Positions 8,753-16,764 of a stretch of DNA of 64,000 nucleotides are shown piece after piece. The notes beneath the pieces were generated by a model. The model was not told the DNA's origin. It made no database searches and saw nothing but the letters and a program-made list of their open reading frames with translations. Numbering within the stretch: position 1 is the stretch's first letter; each line of letters starts with the position of its first letter. Position numbers and translations under genes: made by a program. The DNA comes from Paraburkholderia sp. DHOC27 (GTDB taxonomy: Bacteria; Pseudomonadota; Gammaproteobacteria; Burkholderiales; Burkholderiaceae). The stretch is from positions 44,041 through 108,040 of the forward strand of contig NZ_QVQV01000014.1 in assembly GCF_003429005.1 (NCBI RefSeq). The letters are read 5' to 3'.

Positions 8753-9289
8753 GTGCCATCCGTGCTCAACACCCAGCCCGCTGCCTCCACTGATCCCGCC
8801 ATTGCGCGAGCCACGACGACACCCTCGATTCGCCGCCGGCTCGCCACCATGCTCTACGAAGGCGTGATCCTGTTCGGCGTGGTGTTCATCGCCGGTTATC
8901 TGTTCAGCACGCTCACGCAGCAACGCAATGGACTCACGCATCACAATCTGCTGGCTGCCTGGATCGGCTTCGTGGTCGGCCTGTACTTCGTGTGGTTCTG
9001 GACCCACAGCGGCCAGACGCTGCCCATGAAAACCTGGCGTCTGCGGGTCGTCGCGGCCAACGGTGCGGCGGTATCCACGCCACGCGCCATCGTGCGTTAT
9101 GTGCTGGCCTGGCTGTGGTTCTTGCCGCCTCTCGCCTTGCATCCGCTGCTCGGCTTGTCGCTGCCGCATACCCTGCTCGCGGCGGCCATCTGGTTTGTAC
9201 TTTGGACTGCTACAGGTCGCCTCGACGCGAACCGTCAATTCCTGCATGACCGGCTCGCGGGCACGCGCATCGTCGCCGTGGCGGGTTGA
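8753..9289 (+). CDS. RDD family membrane protein
   Basis: The protein has an RDD domain: the SIRRRLATMLYEGVILF segment with the family's Arg, two central transmembrane helices (FGVVFIAGYLF; LLAAWIGFVVGLYFVWFW) with GQTLPMKTWRLRV between them, and a closing hydrophobic pair followed by R-Q-F-L-H-D-R-L-A-G-T, the conserved end motif. RDD proteins are small inner-membrane proteins of mostly unknown transport function. The start is uncertain: GTG 8753 gives 178 residues, TTG 8633 would add 40 proline-rich residues, and ATG 8849 would begin just before the first helix. It lies in the same direction as the sigma cluster and may be its fourth gene. Confidence 0.82.
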   Translation: MPSVLNTQPAASTDPAIARATTTPSIRRRLATMLYEGVILFGVVFIAGYLFSTLTQQRNGLTHHNLLAAWIGFVVGLYFVWFWTHSGQTLPMKTWRLRVVAANGAAVSTPRAIVRYVLAWLWFLPPLALHPLLGLSLPHTLLAAAIWFVLWTATGRLDANRQFLHDRLAGTRIVAVAG

Positions 9290-9478
9290 ACCTGCGAAGC
9301 AAAGCCGCGAGTTGAATCATCAGTTAAGCATGCGAATTAAAACCGCGAACGACATCTGCAAACTGAAGTAGCGCGCCACGCCGCAAGCTGAAGATCGACA
9401 CCACGCACTGTCTCACGCTCATCGCGCGCCCGTCCGTCAACACCACTTCGCCTCCTGCGTAATAAGAACTTCTCGTGA

Positions 9479-9496
9479 CTGTCACGGCAGGGTCAC
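9479..9496 (+). promoter_or_regulatory. PHO-box-like direct repeat upstream of plcP
   Basis: The sequence CTGTCAC-GGCA-GGGTCAC has the PhoB-box layout: two 7-bp direct repeats separated by 4 bp, compared with the CTGTCAT-N4-CTGTCAT consensus. The first half matches 6 of 7 positions and the second half 4 of 7. It lies 44 bp upstream of the start codon of the PlcP-like gene. A weak -10-like CAATAC follows 12 bp later (9509-9514). Regulation by PhoB is inferred from this site and from the gene's predicted role. Confidence 0.5.
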
Positions 9497-9540
9497 ACGC
9501 CAATGGCGCAATACGGGCACCGCAACTCGACGCGTGAGCC

Positions 9541-10485
9541 ATGGACCCGAAAACGTCCGCGACTTCCCTGTTCCGCCAAACTGGCCCGAGCGTCGACCCC
9601 GTCGCGTTCCGCCCCGACTCCGCTTCCTTCGGCAGTGCACTGCCGCTTCCCGTGCCGCCGCTCACCGCGGAAACGAATCCCGGCCGTCACGACGACGATC
9701 ACGAGGAGCCGCACCGCTATCGCACCATCTGGCTGTCGGACATCCACCTCGGGTCGAGCGGCTGTCAGGCGCCATACCTGCTCGACTTCCTGCGCCACAA
9801 TGATTCGGAGTACCTATACCTGGTCGGCGACATCATCGACGGCTGGCAGTTGAAAAAAGGCTGGTACTGGCCGCAGGCGCACAACGACGTCGTGCAGAAA
9901 ATCCTGCGCAAGGCGCGCAAGGGCACCCAGGTGGTGTACATCCCGGGCAATCACGACGAAGCCGCGCGGCAGTTCTGCGATCTCGCCTTCGGCGACATCC
10001 ACGTGCGCGGCGAGGCCTTCCACACCACCCTCGCCGGCAAGCGTCTGTGGATCGTGCACGGCGATCTCTTCGACGGCGTGATCCAGCACGCCAAGTGGCT
10101 CGCCTACCTGGGCGACACGCTGTACACGCTGATCCTCGTGCTCAACCGCTGGTTCAACCGTATCCGCAGCCGCCTCGGCTTCCAGTACTGGTCGCTCTCG
10201 CAGTACCTGAAGCACCAGGTGAAGAACGCGGTGAATTTCATCTCGTCGTTCGAACGCGTGATGACCGACGAAGCGCGTCGCCGCGGTTGCGATGGCGTGG
10301 TGTGCGGCCATATCCACAAGGCCGAAATCCGCGATATCGACGGCGTGCTGTATTGCAACGATGGTGACTGGGTCGAGAGTCTGTCGGCCCTCGTCGAGAC
10401 CTTCGACGGCGAACTCAAGGTGATTTACTGGACTGTGATGCGCTCCCCCGAAGCCAGCGTGCAGAAAGCGCGCGTCACAGCCTGA
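9541..10485 (+). CDS. plcP: Calcineurin-like metallophosphoesterase, PlcP-type phospholipase C (LpxH-like annotation)
   Basis: The 314-residue protein has a disordered 55-residue start followed by a complete two-metal phosphoesterase domain. Metal and catalytic motifs in order are D-x-H (LSDIHLG), G-D-x2-D-G (VGDIIDGW), G-N-H-D-E, H-G-D and G-H-I-H. Such proteins are usually labelled UDP-2,3-diacylglucosamine hydrolase. However, the segments GWYWPQAHNDVVQKILRKA, FQYWSLSQYLKHQVKNAV and CNDGDWVESLSALVE resemble rhizobial PlcP, which releases diacylglycerol from phosphatidylcholine or phosphatidylethanolamine under phosphate limitation. The next genes, an Agt-like diacylglycerol glycosyltransferase and DgkA, both use diacylglycerol, which supports PlcP over LpxH. 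It is probably cytosolic and membrane-associated. Confidence 0.78.
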   Translation: MDPKTSATSLFRQTGPSVDPVAFRPDSASFGSALPLPVPPLTAETNPGRHDDDHEEPHRYRTIWLSDIHLGSSGCQAPYLLDFLRHNDSEYLYLVGDIIDGWQLKKGWYWPQAHNDVVQKILRKARKGTQVVYIPGNHDEAARQFCDLAFGDIHVRGEAFHTTLAGKRLWIVHGDLFDGVIQHAKWLAYLGDTLYTLILVLNRWFNRIRSRLGFQYWSLSQYLKHQVKNAVNFISSFERVMTDEARRRGCDGVVCGHIHKAEIRDIDGVLYCNDGDWVESLSALVETFDGELKVIYWTVMRSPEASVQKARVTA

Positions 10486-10543
10486 TGCCTGCGACCAACT
10501 CAACCCCGCGTAGTCCCTATTAACGTCTATTGGGTCAAAGCCG

Positions 10544-11578
10544 ATGAAGATCATGATCGTCACCGATGCATGGGAACCGCAGGTCAATGGCGTGGTTCGC
10601 ACGCTGAAGAACACGACGCGCGAGCTGACTGCCCTGGGACATCGCGTCGACCTGCTGACGCCGCTCGAATTCAAGACGATTCCGTGCCCGACCTATCCTG
10701 AGATTCGCCTGTCGCTGTTTCCGAAGCGCAAGCTGCACGAGCGCATCGACGCGTTCGCCCCGGACGCACTGCACATCGCCACCGAAGGCCCGCTCGGCAT
10801 GGCCGCCCGCGCCTACGCGATCCAGCACAAGCTGCCGTTCACCACGGCGTATCACACGCGCTTTCCGGAGTACGTGCAGGCCCGCTTCGGCATTCCGGTG
10901 GCCGCCACCTACAAGTTCCTGCACTGGTTCCACAAGCCGTCGCTGGCCGTGATGGCGCCCACGCCGGTGGTGAAAAGCGATCTCGAGAAATACCACTTCA
11001 CCAACGTCGTGCTGTGGACGCGCGGCGTCGATCTCGACATCTTCCATCAAATGGATTCGAAGGTGCTCAACACCGCGCGGCCGATTTTTCTGTACGTCGG
11101 ACGCGTGGCGGTGGAGAAAAATGTCGAAGCGTTTCTCAAGCTCGATCTGCCCGGTTCGAAGTGGGTGGCCGGCGAAGGCCCGGCGCTCGCCGAACTGAAG
11201 TCGCGCTATCCGCAGGCGAATTACCTGGGCGTCCTGAGCCAGGCGGAACTGGCCAAGGTGTACGCGGCCGCGGATGTGTTCGTGTTCCCGAGCCGCACCG
11301 ATACGTTCGGCCTGGTGTTGCTCGAAGCCCTCGCCTGCGGCACGCCGGTGGCGGCTTATCCGGTCACCGGCCCGATCGACGTGCTGGGTGACGGCGGCGC
11401 CGGCGCCATGAACGAAGACCTGCGCGAAGCGTGTCTGGAAGCGCTGAAGATCGACCGCGACCACGCCCGCGCCTGGGCTGAGCGTTTCTCGTGGGCGGCT
11501 GCCTCCGAGCAGTTCGCCGCGCATCTGAAGCCGCTGCCGCGCAAGCCATCGTTCAGCGAGAAGAGCGCGGCCGCGTGA
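10544..11578 (+). CDS. agt: GT4-family glycosyltransferase, candidate diacylglycerol glycosyltransferase
   Basis: The 344-residue protein is a GT-B fold glycosyltransferase. The N-terminal acceptor domain starts MKIMIVTDAWEPQVNGVVRT and includes IPCPTYPEIRLSLFP and HIATEGPLGMAARAYA. The C-terminal nucleotide-sugar domain shows FLYVGRVAVEKN and the E-x7-E retaining GT4 motif (FPSRTDTFGLVLLEALACG). It resembles Agrobacterium Agt, which adds glucose or glucuronic acid to diacylglycerol next to plcP. Here it follows the PlcP-like gene by 58 bp and overlaps dgkA by 4 bp (GTGA). That suggests the diacylglycerol released by PlcP becomes glycolipid. The sugar donor cannot be read from sequence. Confidence 0.75.
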   Translation: MKIMIVTDAWEPQVNGVVRTLKNTTRELTALGHRVDLLTPLEFKTIPCPTYPEIRLSLFPKRKLHERIDAFAPDALHIATEGPLGMAARAYAIQHKLPFTTAYHTRFPEYVQARFGIPVAATYKFLHWFHKPSLAVMAPTPVVKSDLEKYHFTNVVLWTRGVDLDIFHQMDSKVLNTARPIFLYVGRVAVEKNVEAFLKLDLPGSKWVAGEGPALAELKSRYPQANYLGVLSQAELAKVYAAADVFVFPSRTDTFGLVLLEALACGTPVAAYPVTGPIDVLGDGGAGAMNEDLREACLEALKIDRDHARAWAERFSWAAASEQFAAHLKPLPRKPSFSEKSAAA

Positions 11579-12417
11579 CACGCCCCGTCAAACCCGCCAT
11601 GCGAGCACGCAGCCCCCACGACCGGCGCGCGTCACGCGGCGCGCCGCATCCGGCCGAAAACGAGGCGCCGGATCTCGAGCCGTTTGCCGATGTCCACGAG
11701 GACGGCGTGCCGCTCGTCGCGCGGCACGCCAATGGCACCAATGGCACCAGTCGTACCGACGCTGCCAACGCCGACTTTGGTGCGTACGACCATGCTGCGG
11801 GCGCTGCGGATCCTCAACCCGCCGCCCGCCGCACGGCGGCGCACGGTGGCAGGGATGGCACGAGCGCGGCTGCAATCAAACCGCTTCAGACGGTCCGCGC
11901 ACAGAACGGCGCGCGTTCCAGCGAGTCGCAAACCCTCGATCTCGACGACGCGGCTCACGCCGATGGCGCCGCCGAGGTCCACGAGCCGCTCGGCCCCGAC
12001 GATCCGCTCAGCCCGCTGCCCTTCAATCCCTACAAGGGCAATCGCGGCGTGACGCGCGCCTGGCACGCGATGAAAAACTCGCTCGCCGGTTTTCAGGTGG
12101 CGATCCGCGAGGAAAGCGCGTTTCGCCAGGAGCTGACGCTCGCCGCGATCCTCGTGCCGTGCGGCATCTTCGTGCCGGTCGAGCCGGTCTCGCGCGTTCT
12201 GCTGCTCGGCTCGGTGTTGCTGGTGCTGATCGTCGAACTGCTGAATTCGAGCGTCGAAGCCGCCATCGACCGCATCTCGCTGGAGCGTCACGAACTGTCG
12301 CGGCGTGCCAAGGATCTCGGCAGTGCGGCCGTCATGGTCGCGCTCGGGATGTGTCTCATGACGTGGGTCCTGCTCGTCGGCCCGGTCGTCATACGGTGGA
12401 TTGAACGGCTGCTGTAA
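11575..12417 (+). CDS. dgkA: Diacylglycerol kinase with long N-terminal extension
   Basis: DgkA phosphorylates diacylglycerol to phosphatidic acid in the inner membrane, recycling the lipid. The family domain is the C-terminal 125 residues: GVTRAWHAMKNSLAGFQVAI, two helices AAILVPCGIFVPV and VLLLGSVLLVLIVELLNSSVEAAIDR (containing the catalytic ELLN-S-x-E-A-x-D motif), ELSRRAKDLGSAAV and a third helix. The approximately 150 preceding residues are low-complexity (Ala, Asp, His, Pro) and are absent from typical DgkA of about 120 residues. GTG 11575 overlaps the previous stop (GTGA) and has GAGAAGAG upstream; ATG 11599 is an alternative. The gene is coupled to the glycosyltransferase, linking it to diacylglycerol turnover. 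Confidence 0.88.
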   Translation: MTRPVKPAMRARSPHDRRASRGAPHPAENEAPDLEPFADVHEDGVPLVARHANGTNGTSRTDAANADFGAYDHAAGAADPQPAARRTAAHGGRDGTSAAAIKPLQTVRAQNGARSSESQTLDLDDAAHADGAAEVHEPLGPDDPLSPLPFNPYKGNRGVTRAWHAMKNSLAGFQVAIREESAFRQELTLAAILVPCGIFVPVEPVSRVLLLGSVLLVLIVELLNSSVEAAIDRISLERHELSRRAKDLGSAAVMVALGMCLMTWVLLVGPVVIRWIERLL

Positions 12418-12457
12418 GAGAATCCGGATTCTGGCCTTGGTCTATGAACGGTCGGTT

Positions 12458-12463
12458 TATAAT
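12458..12463 (+). promoter_or_regulatory. Consensus -10 box upstream of the TetR gene
   Basis: A perfect TATAAT lies 36 bp upstream of the GTG start of the TetR-family gene. The -35 region is weak (CCTTGG at 17 bp, TTGGTC at 15 bp), as expected for a regulated promoter. Confidence 0.5.
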
Positions 12464-12498
12464 CGGCCCCATAGTCTCAAAATACCAACCGCGTCCGG

Positions 12499-13284
12499 GT
12501 GGACACGCAGCGGCAGCGCGCCGCGGCGGCCAATCCGGCGTTAACAGGGCCGGACGACATGGAAGCCAAACCTCCCCGCCGCACCCGCGAACGGATTCTC
12601 GAACTGTCGTTGAAGCTGTTCAACGAGATCGGCGAGCCGAACGTGACCACGACGACCATCGCCGAGGAAATGGAGATCAGTCCGGGCAACCTGTACTACC
12701 ACTTCCGCAACAAAGACGACATCATCAACAGCATCTTCAGCCAGTTCGAGCAGGAGATCGAAAAGCGTCTGCGCTTCCCGGACGATCACCGCGCGACGAT
12801 CGACGAGATGTGGTCGTATCTGCAGTACATGGTGGATTTCACGTGGCGCTATCGCTTCCTGTATCGTGACCTGAACGATCTGCTCGCGCGCAATCGCACG
12901 CTGGAAACGCACTTCAAGCAGATCATCAGCCACAAGGTGCGCTTTGCCAGCCAGTTCTGCGAGCAGCTCGTCGAGGACGGCGAAATGGTCGCCACGCCGC
13001 AGGAAGTGCAGGTAATCGCCACCAACGTGGGCGTGATCGGCACCTACTGGCTGTCGTATCAGTTCGTGATGAATCCGCGCAAATACAACGAGCAGGAAGC
13101 GATTCGCGCGGAACTGCATCAGGTGAGCGTGCAGATCGTTTCGATGATGGCGCCGTATCTGCGTGGCCGTTCGCGCGAGCTGTTCGACGATCTCGTTTCG
13201 GGCAAGCTGCCCAAACGCGAGTTCTACGATTATCTGCCGCCCAAGGAAGGCGCCGCGCCCCGCAACGAACCGAAGGACAGTTGA
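12499..13284 (+). CDS. TetR/AcrR-family transcriptional regulator
   Basis: The protein has an N-terminal TetR DNA-binding domain (RRTRERILELSLKLFNEIGEPNVTTTTIAEEMEISPGNLYYHFRNKDDII), with the NLYYHF recognition helix. A helical C-terminal ligand domain of about 190 residues contains YMVDFTWRYRFLYRDLNDLL and a TYWLSYQFVM segment. GTG 12499 gives 261 residues; ATG 12559, immediately before EAKPPRRTR, would give 241 residues and is equally plausible. It is followed 2 bp later by a LOG-type gene on the same strand. The ligand and targets are unknown; it could also act on the lipid genes upstream. Confidence 0.85.
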   Translation: MDTQRQRAAAANPALTGPDDMEAKPPRRTRERILELSLKLFNEIGEPNVTTTTIAEEMEISPGNLYYHFRNKDDIINSIFSQFEQEIEKRLRFPDDHRATIDEMWSYLQYMVDFTWRYRFLYRDLNDLLARNRTLETHFKQIISHKVRFASQFCEQLVEDGEMVATPQEVQVIATNVGVIGTYWLSYQFVMNPRKYNEQEAIRAELHQVSVQIVSMMAPYLRGRSRELFDDLVSGKLPKREFYDYLPPKEGAAPRNEPKDS

Positions 13285-13286
13285 AC

Positions 13287-13871
13287 ATGAAGTCGGTATG
13301 CGTCTACTGCGGCTCCTCGAATGGAGCCAGGCCGCTGTACGCCGAAGCCGCCCGCGCCTTCGGACAGGCGCTGGTCGACGCAGGCCTCGCGCTGGTCTAT
13401 GGCGGCGGCAAGGTCGGCCTGATGGGTGTGATCGCCGATAGCGTGATGGCCGCCGGCGGCCGCGCAATTGGCGTGATTCCCGAACTGCTCGTCAACAAGG
13501 AAGTGGGCCACAATGGCCTGACCGAACTGCACGTGGTGCCCGACATGCACCATCGCAAGAAGATGATGGCCGACCTGTCGGACGCGTTCGTCGCGCTGCC
13601 CGGCGGCGCCGGCACCCTCGAAGAGCTGTTCGAGGTCTACACGTGGGCGCAACTGGGTTATCACCAGAAGCCGGTGGCCTTGCTCAACATCGACGGGTAC
13701 TACGATCCGTTGATCGCCATGCTCGACCACACGGTGCAGGAAGGTTTCATGCGCCAGACCTACTTCGATGTCCTGCAGGTCGACGCCGATCCGGCCGCCC
13801 TGATCGCCCGCCTGCGCGCCTATCAGCCGCCGCCGCAGGACAAATGGGCCGAGAACCGCAACGCGGTGTGA
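13287..13871 (+). CDS. LOG-family phosphoribohydrolase (TIGR00730 Rossmann fold protein)
   Basis: The 194-residue protein belongs to the family once labelled lysine decarboxylase-like and now known as cytokinin riboside 5'-monophosphate phosphoribohydrolase (LOG). It shows the opening SVCVYCGSSNGARP, the nucleotide loop GGGKVGLMG and the signature PGGAGTLEELFE with catalytic Arg and Glu in the preceding MHHRKKMM. In most bacteria these enzymes hydrolyse nucleoside monophosphates. ATG 13287 is the family start; TTG 13281 is less likely. It is 2 bp after the TetR gene and probably cotranscribed with it. Confidence 0.9.
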   Translation: MKSVCVYCGSSNGARPLYAEAARAFGQALVDAGLALVYGGGKVGLMGVIADSVMAAGGRAIGVIPELLVNKEVGHNGLTELHVVPDMHHRKKMMADLSDAFVALPGGAGTLEELFEVYTWAQLGYHQKPVALLNIDGYYDPLIAMLDHTVQEGFMRQTYFDVLQVDADPAALIARLRAYQPPPQDKWAENRNAV

Positions 13872-13951
13872 CGGCGCGGGTGTGACGGCCTGAATGTGAT
13901 CGCGTTTCTATGCCAGCGCGGCGCACAGCCGCTGTGCTCGACGAGGTAAGC

Positions 13952-14698
13952 ATGGCAAAAGTGGTTCTGATCACCGGCGCGAGCCGCGGCATTGGCCGCG
14001 CAACCGCGCGACTCCTTGGCGCACAGGGCTGGTCGGTGGGCGTGAACTACGCGCACAACGTCAAGGCTGCGCAGGACACCGCCGCCGAGGTGGGACGCGC
14101 CGGCGGCCATGCACGCGTGATTGCCGGCGACGTGGCGCAGGAAGCCGATGTGATCGCGATGTTCGACGCGCTCGAACATGCCTTCGGCCGTGTCGACGCA
14201 TTGGTCAACAACGCGGGCATCGTGGCCCCCTCGATGCCGCTCGCCGATATGGACGTGACGCGCCTGAAGCGCATGTTCGACGTCAACGTGCTCGGCGCCT
14301 ATCTGTGCGCCCGCGAAGCGGCGCGGCGCATGGCCAAAGATCGCAGCGGCGATGGCGGCGCGATCGTCAATGTGTCGTCGGCAGCAGCGCGGCTGGGCTC
14401 ACCGAACGAGTACGTCGATTACGCGGGCTCGAAGGGTGCCATCGACACCATGACCATTGGGCTCGCCAAGGAACTCGGTCCGCAGGGCGTGCGCGTGAAT
14501 GCCGTGCGGCCTGGTTTGATCGACACGGATATCCACGCGAGCGGCGGCCAGCCGGATCGGGCCGCGGTGCTCGGTTCGCAGACGCCGCTCAGGCGTCCCG
14601 GCAGCGCCGAGGAAGTGGCGGGCGCCATTGTCTGGCTGCTGAGCGACGCTGCTTCTTACGTGAATGGCGCGCTGCTCGATGTGGCCGGCGGGCGGTAG
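13952..14698 (+). CDS. SDR family oxidoreductase (glucose dehydrogenase/FabG-like)
   Basis: A classical short-chain dehydrogenase of 248 residues. It has the cofactor motif TGASRGIG (residues 8-15), the NNAG motif, the catalytic Ser in VNVSSAAA, and the Y-x3-K pair in YVDYAGSKGAID. The closing AASYVNGALLDVAGG is typical of the family. The Arg in the glycine-rich loop region suggests NADP(H) preference. The ATG at 13952 follows GAGGTAAG; an upstream frame to 13910 lacks support. The substrate is not evident. It stands alone between the LOG gene and the convergent DUF924 gene. Confidence 0.9.
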   Translation: MAKVVLITGASRGIGRATARLLGAQGWSVGVNYAHNVKAAQDTAAEVGRAGGHARVIAGDVAQEADVIAMFDALEHAFGRVDALVNNAGIVAPSMPLADMDVTRLKRMFDVNVLGAYLCAREAARRMAKDRSGDGGAIVNVSSAAARLGSPNEYVDYAGSKGAIDTMTIGLAKELGPQGVRVNAVRPGLIDTDIHASGGQPDRAAVLGSQTPLRRPGSAEEVAGAIVWLLSDAASYVNGALLDVAGGR

Positions 14699-14751
14699 GG
14701 TTTGCGTTGAGCGCTAGCGTTCGCGCTCGCGCTCGCGCTTTAGCGGTACCC

Positions 14752-15387
14752 TCAAAACCTCGAGCCTCGTTTGCGCAGAAACGCCTGCTCTTCCTCGGTA
14801 GATGCTCGTCCGAGCACCGCATTGCGATGCGGAAAGCGTCCGAACCGTTCGATGATCGCCGCGTGTTGCACGGCGGAGCGGTAGTAGCTGGCCGCTTCTG
14901 GATGCGCCTCGAAGGGCTTGAACAGACGCACCGATTCACGCTGACTTTCCATCGACTCATCGTGCTCGAACGGCATATACGCAAACGCGCGATGAAACAG
15001 GTCCGGCAACCGCATGTCCGCGCCACTCGCTACCATTTGCCTGGCAATCCTCAAGGCGTGGGCATCACCGGCAAATGCGCCGGCCTCTCCACGATGACAG
15101 TTGCGCATGAGCTGATCCAGCAGGATCACGAGTGCCAGCGCGCCCGGCGGCGTGTTCGCCCAGCCATCCAGTGCGCCTTGCTGCGCGACGTCGAGCAACG
15201 CGCTAAAGCGCTCGCGTAGTTCGGCGTCGAATGCCGCGTTGCGCTTGAACCAGAGCTTGCGGTCCTGGCCGTAGGTGGCGGAGCCCGGTGTACCGAACCA
15301 GTGATCCAGCACCTCGCGCGCGTTTTGATCGAGCGCGGCGTAATCCGCTGCGTAACTCGACGCGCAGCCGGGAGCAAAGCCGCTCAT
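14752..15387 (-). CDS. DUF924 family protein
   Basis: The 211-residue all-alpha protein has the family's hallmarks: VLDHWFG near the start (residues 25-31), LWFKRNAAFDAELRERF (45-61), LALVILLDQLMRN (81-93), and the closing EEEQAFLRKRGSRF. DUF924 proteins resemble tetratricopeptide-like folds, and their biochemical role is unknown. Its start overlaps the stop of the alanyl-tRNA editing gene by 4 bp, so the two are translationally coupled. A short stretch of cgcgct-type repeats (about 14710-14745) lies just past its stop codon. Confidence 0.88.
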   Translation of the reverse strand: MSGFAPGCASSYAADYAALDQNAREVLDHWFGTPGSATYGQDRKLWFKRNAAFDAELRERFSALLDVAQQGALDGWANTPPGALALVILLDQLMRNCHRGEAGAFAGDAHALRIARQMVASGADMRLPDLFHRAFAYMPFEHDESMESQRESVRLFKPFEAHPEAASYYRSAVQHAAIIERFGRFPHRNAVLGRASTEEEQAFLRKRGSRF

Positions 15388-16115
15388 GCAAACTCAAGCA
15401 CGAGGCGGCGTGTGCGGGCGCTCTTCTTCTCCAGCTTCGCCACCCGCACCGCGCCGATTTCCCGCGTGTTGCGCACATGCGTGCCGCCGCAGGGTTGCAG
15501 ATCGACGCCTTCGATGCGCAAGAGACGCACGCGGCCCAGCCCCATCGGCGGCTTCACGCTCATGGTGCGGACGAGTTCGGGACGCTCGGCCATCTGCTCG
15601 TCGGTGATCCATTCGGTCTGCACACCATGCGCGCCGCCGACCAGTTCCGCCAGCCGCGCGTCCACCATCTCGCGCTCAATGGGCTCGACCGTCGCGAAGT
15701 CGAGCCGCGCGTACTCGCTGGTGATACTGCACCCGTCGACGGCATACGGCAGCACGGCGCACATCAGATGACTCGCGGTATGCAGCCGCATGTGCCGGTA
15801 GCGGCGCTCCCAGTCGATTTCAGCCATCACACGCGTGCCTGCTGCAAGACCTGCCAGCAGCGCTTCCTGACCCGGCGCTGGCACATGCACGGCGTCATCA
15901 GGTGTGGCGCCCTCGAATTTAGCCTTGCGGGTGTCGGCAATGGCGATACGTGTGCCATCTGCCAGCGTGAGCACGCCCATGTCCCCTGCCTGGCCGCCGC
16001 CGAGCGGATAGAACACGGTCTGGTCGAGATGGATGCCCTGTTCGTCGATGGCCGTAATGGACGCCTCACATTGCGTGAGATAAGCGTCATCGCGAAAGAG
16101 TGCGCGCGTGGTCAT
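15384..16115 (-). CDS. alaX: Alanyl-tRNA editing protein (AlaX type)
   Basis: This free-standing homologue of the AlaRS editing domain hydrolyses Ser-tRNA(Ala) or Gly-tRNA(Ala) in the cytosol. Over 243 residues it has the small beta-barrel entry YPLGGGQAGDMG and both zinc motifs of the editing site: HTASH (H-x3-H, about residue 115) and CGGTH (C-x3-H, about residue 208). The size and GGxQ loop fit the AlaX-M/L group. The start at 16115 is preceded by AGGGAT-like sequence. It is followed by a 4-bp-overlapping DUF924 gene. Confidence 0.93.
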   Translation of the reverse strand: MTTRALFRDDAYLTQCEASITAIDEQGIHLDQTVFYPLGGGQAGDMGVLTLADGTRIAIADTRKAKFEGATPDDAVHVPAPGQEALLAGLAAGTRVMAEIDWERRYRHMRLHTASHLMCAVLPYAVDGCSITSEYARLDFATVEPIEREMVDARLAELVGGAHGVQTEWITDEQMAERPELVRTMSVKPPMGLGRVRLLRIEGVDLQPCGGTHVRNTREIGAVRVAKLEKKSARTRRLVLEFA

Positions 16116-16284
16116 GGTGAGGATCCCTGTCGAGTGTTACTGCGAGAGATCATTATGCCGACGCCTCTCACCCCGCGGTAGCTGGCCAAACGGCCAATCA
16201 GCAAGGCTGCGAACGTAACCGTATCGGTGCGATCAGCAGGCCAATCAGACGTGGCCATCACGAATCATCACCACCCTGCTCGCT

Positions 16285-16698
16285 TCAACCGGGCCGATTA
16301 CGCATCCAGTCAGCCGTTTCGAAGAACGAATGCAGCAGCCGTTCGCGCAGCGCTTCAGGCAATCCGATGTCTTCCATTGCCCAGGCCATGCAGCGCAGCC
16401 ATTGATCGCGCTCGCTCGACGCAATCGCGAACGGCAAATGACGTGCTCTCAGCCGCGGATGGCCAAAACGGCTGATGTAGTGATCCGGGCCGCCCAGCCA
16501 GCCGCACAAAAACCAGAAGAATTTGTCGCGCGAGCCGTCGAGCGAAGCGGGATGCAGCGCGCGGATGCCCGCGAACTCCGGCTCGAGGTCCATCAGGTCA
16601 TAGAAGCGGTCGATGAGTTCGCGCACGCGCGCTTCACCGCCCACCAGTTCGAAGGCTGTCGCTTGTTGCGACGGCGCTTCTTCGATTGGATCGGTCAT
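16285..16698 (-). CDS. Group II truncated haemoglobin (2-on-2 globin)
   Basis: The 137-residue protein is a TrHb2 haem protein for O2 or NO chemistry. Recognisable features are ARVRELIDRFYDLMD (helix B with the Phe-Tyr pair), GSRDKFFWFLCGWLGGPDHYISRFGHPRLRARH (helix E to F, with the proximal His in RARH) and QWLRCM carrying the helix G Trp. It stands between the FtsX-type permease and alaX on the same strand, with a 66-bp gap to the permease. No regulator such as nsrR is adjacent. Confidence 0.92.
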   Translation of the reverse strand: MTDPIEEAPSQQATAFELVGGEARVRELIDRFYDLMDLEPEFAGIRALHPASLDGSRDKFFWFLCGWLGGPDHYISRFGHPRLRARHLPFAIASSERDQWLRCMAWAMEDIGLPEALRERLLHSFFETADWMRNRPG

Positions 16699-16764
16699 AC
16701 GGTCAACTGCAATCTGCGAAGGGAATCAAAGGGAACAAAACGGCGCACACGACGCACCGAGCCG

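Noticed and set aside
9541..10485. Assignment as LpxH of the lipid A pathway
   Set aside because: The metal motifs fit both families, but the length, the inner conserved segments and the diacylglycerol-using neighbours favour PlcP; kept as an alternative in the entry.
14710..14745. CRISPR-like short repeats
   Set aside because: The run is only imperfect cgcgct/gctagcg units without spacers; it is a GC-rich simple repeat.
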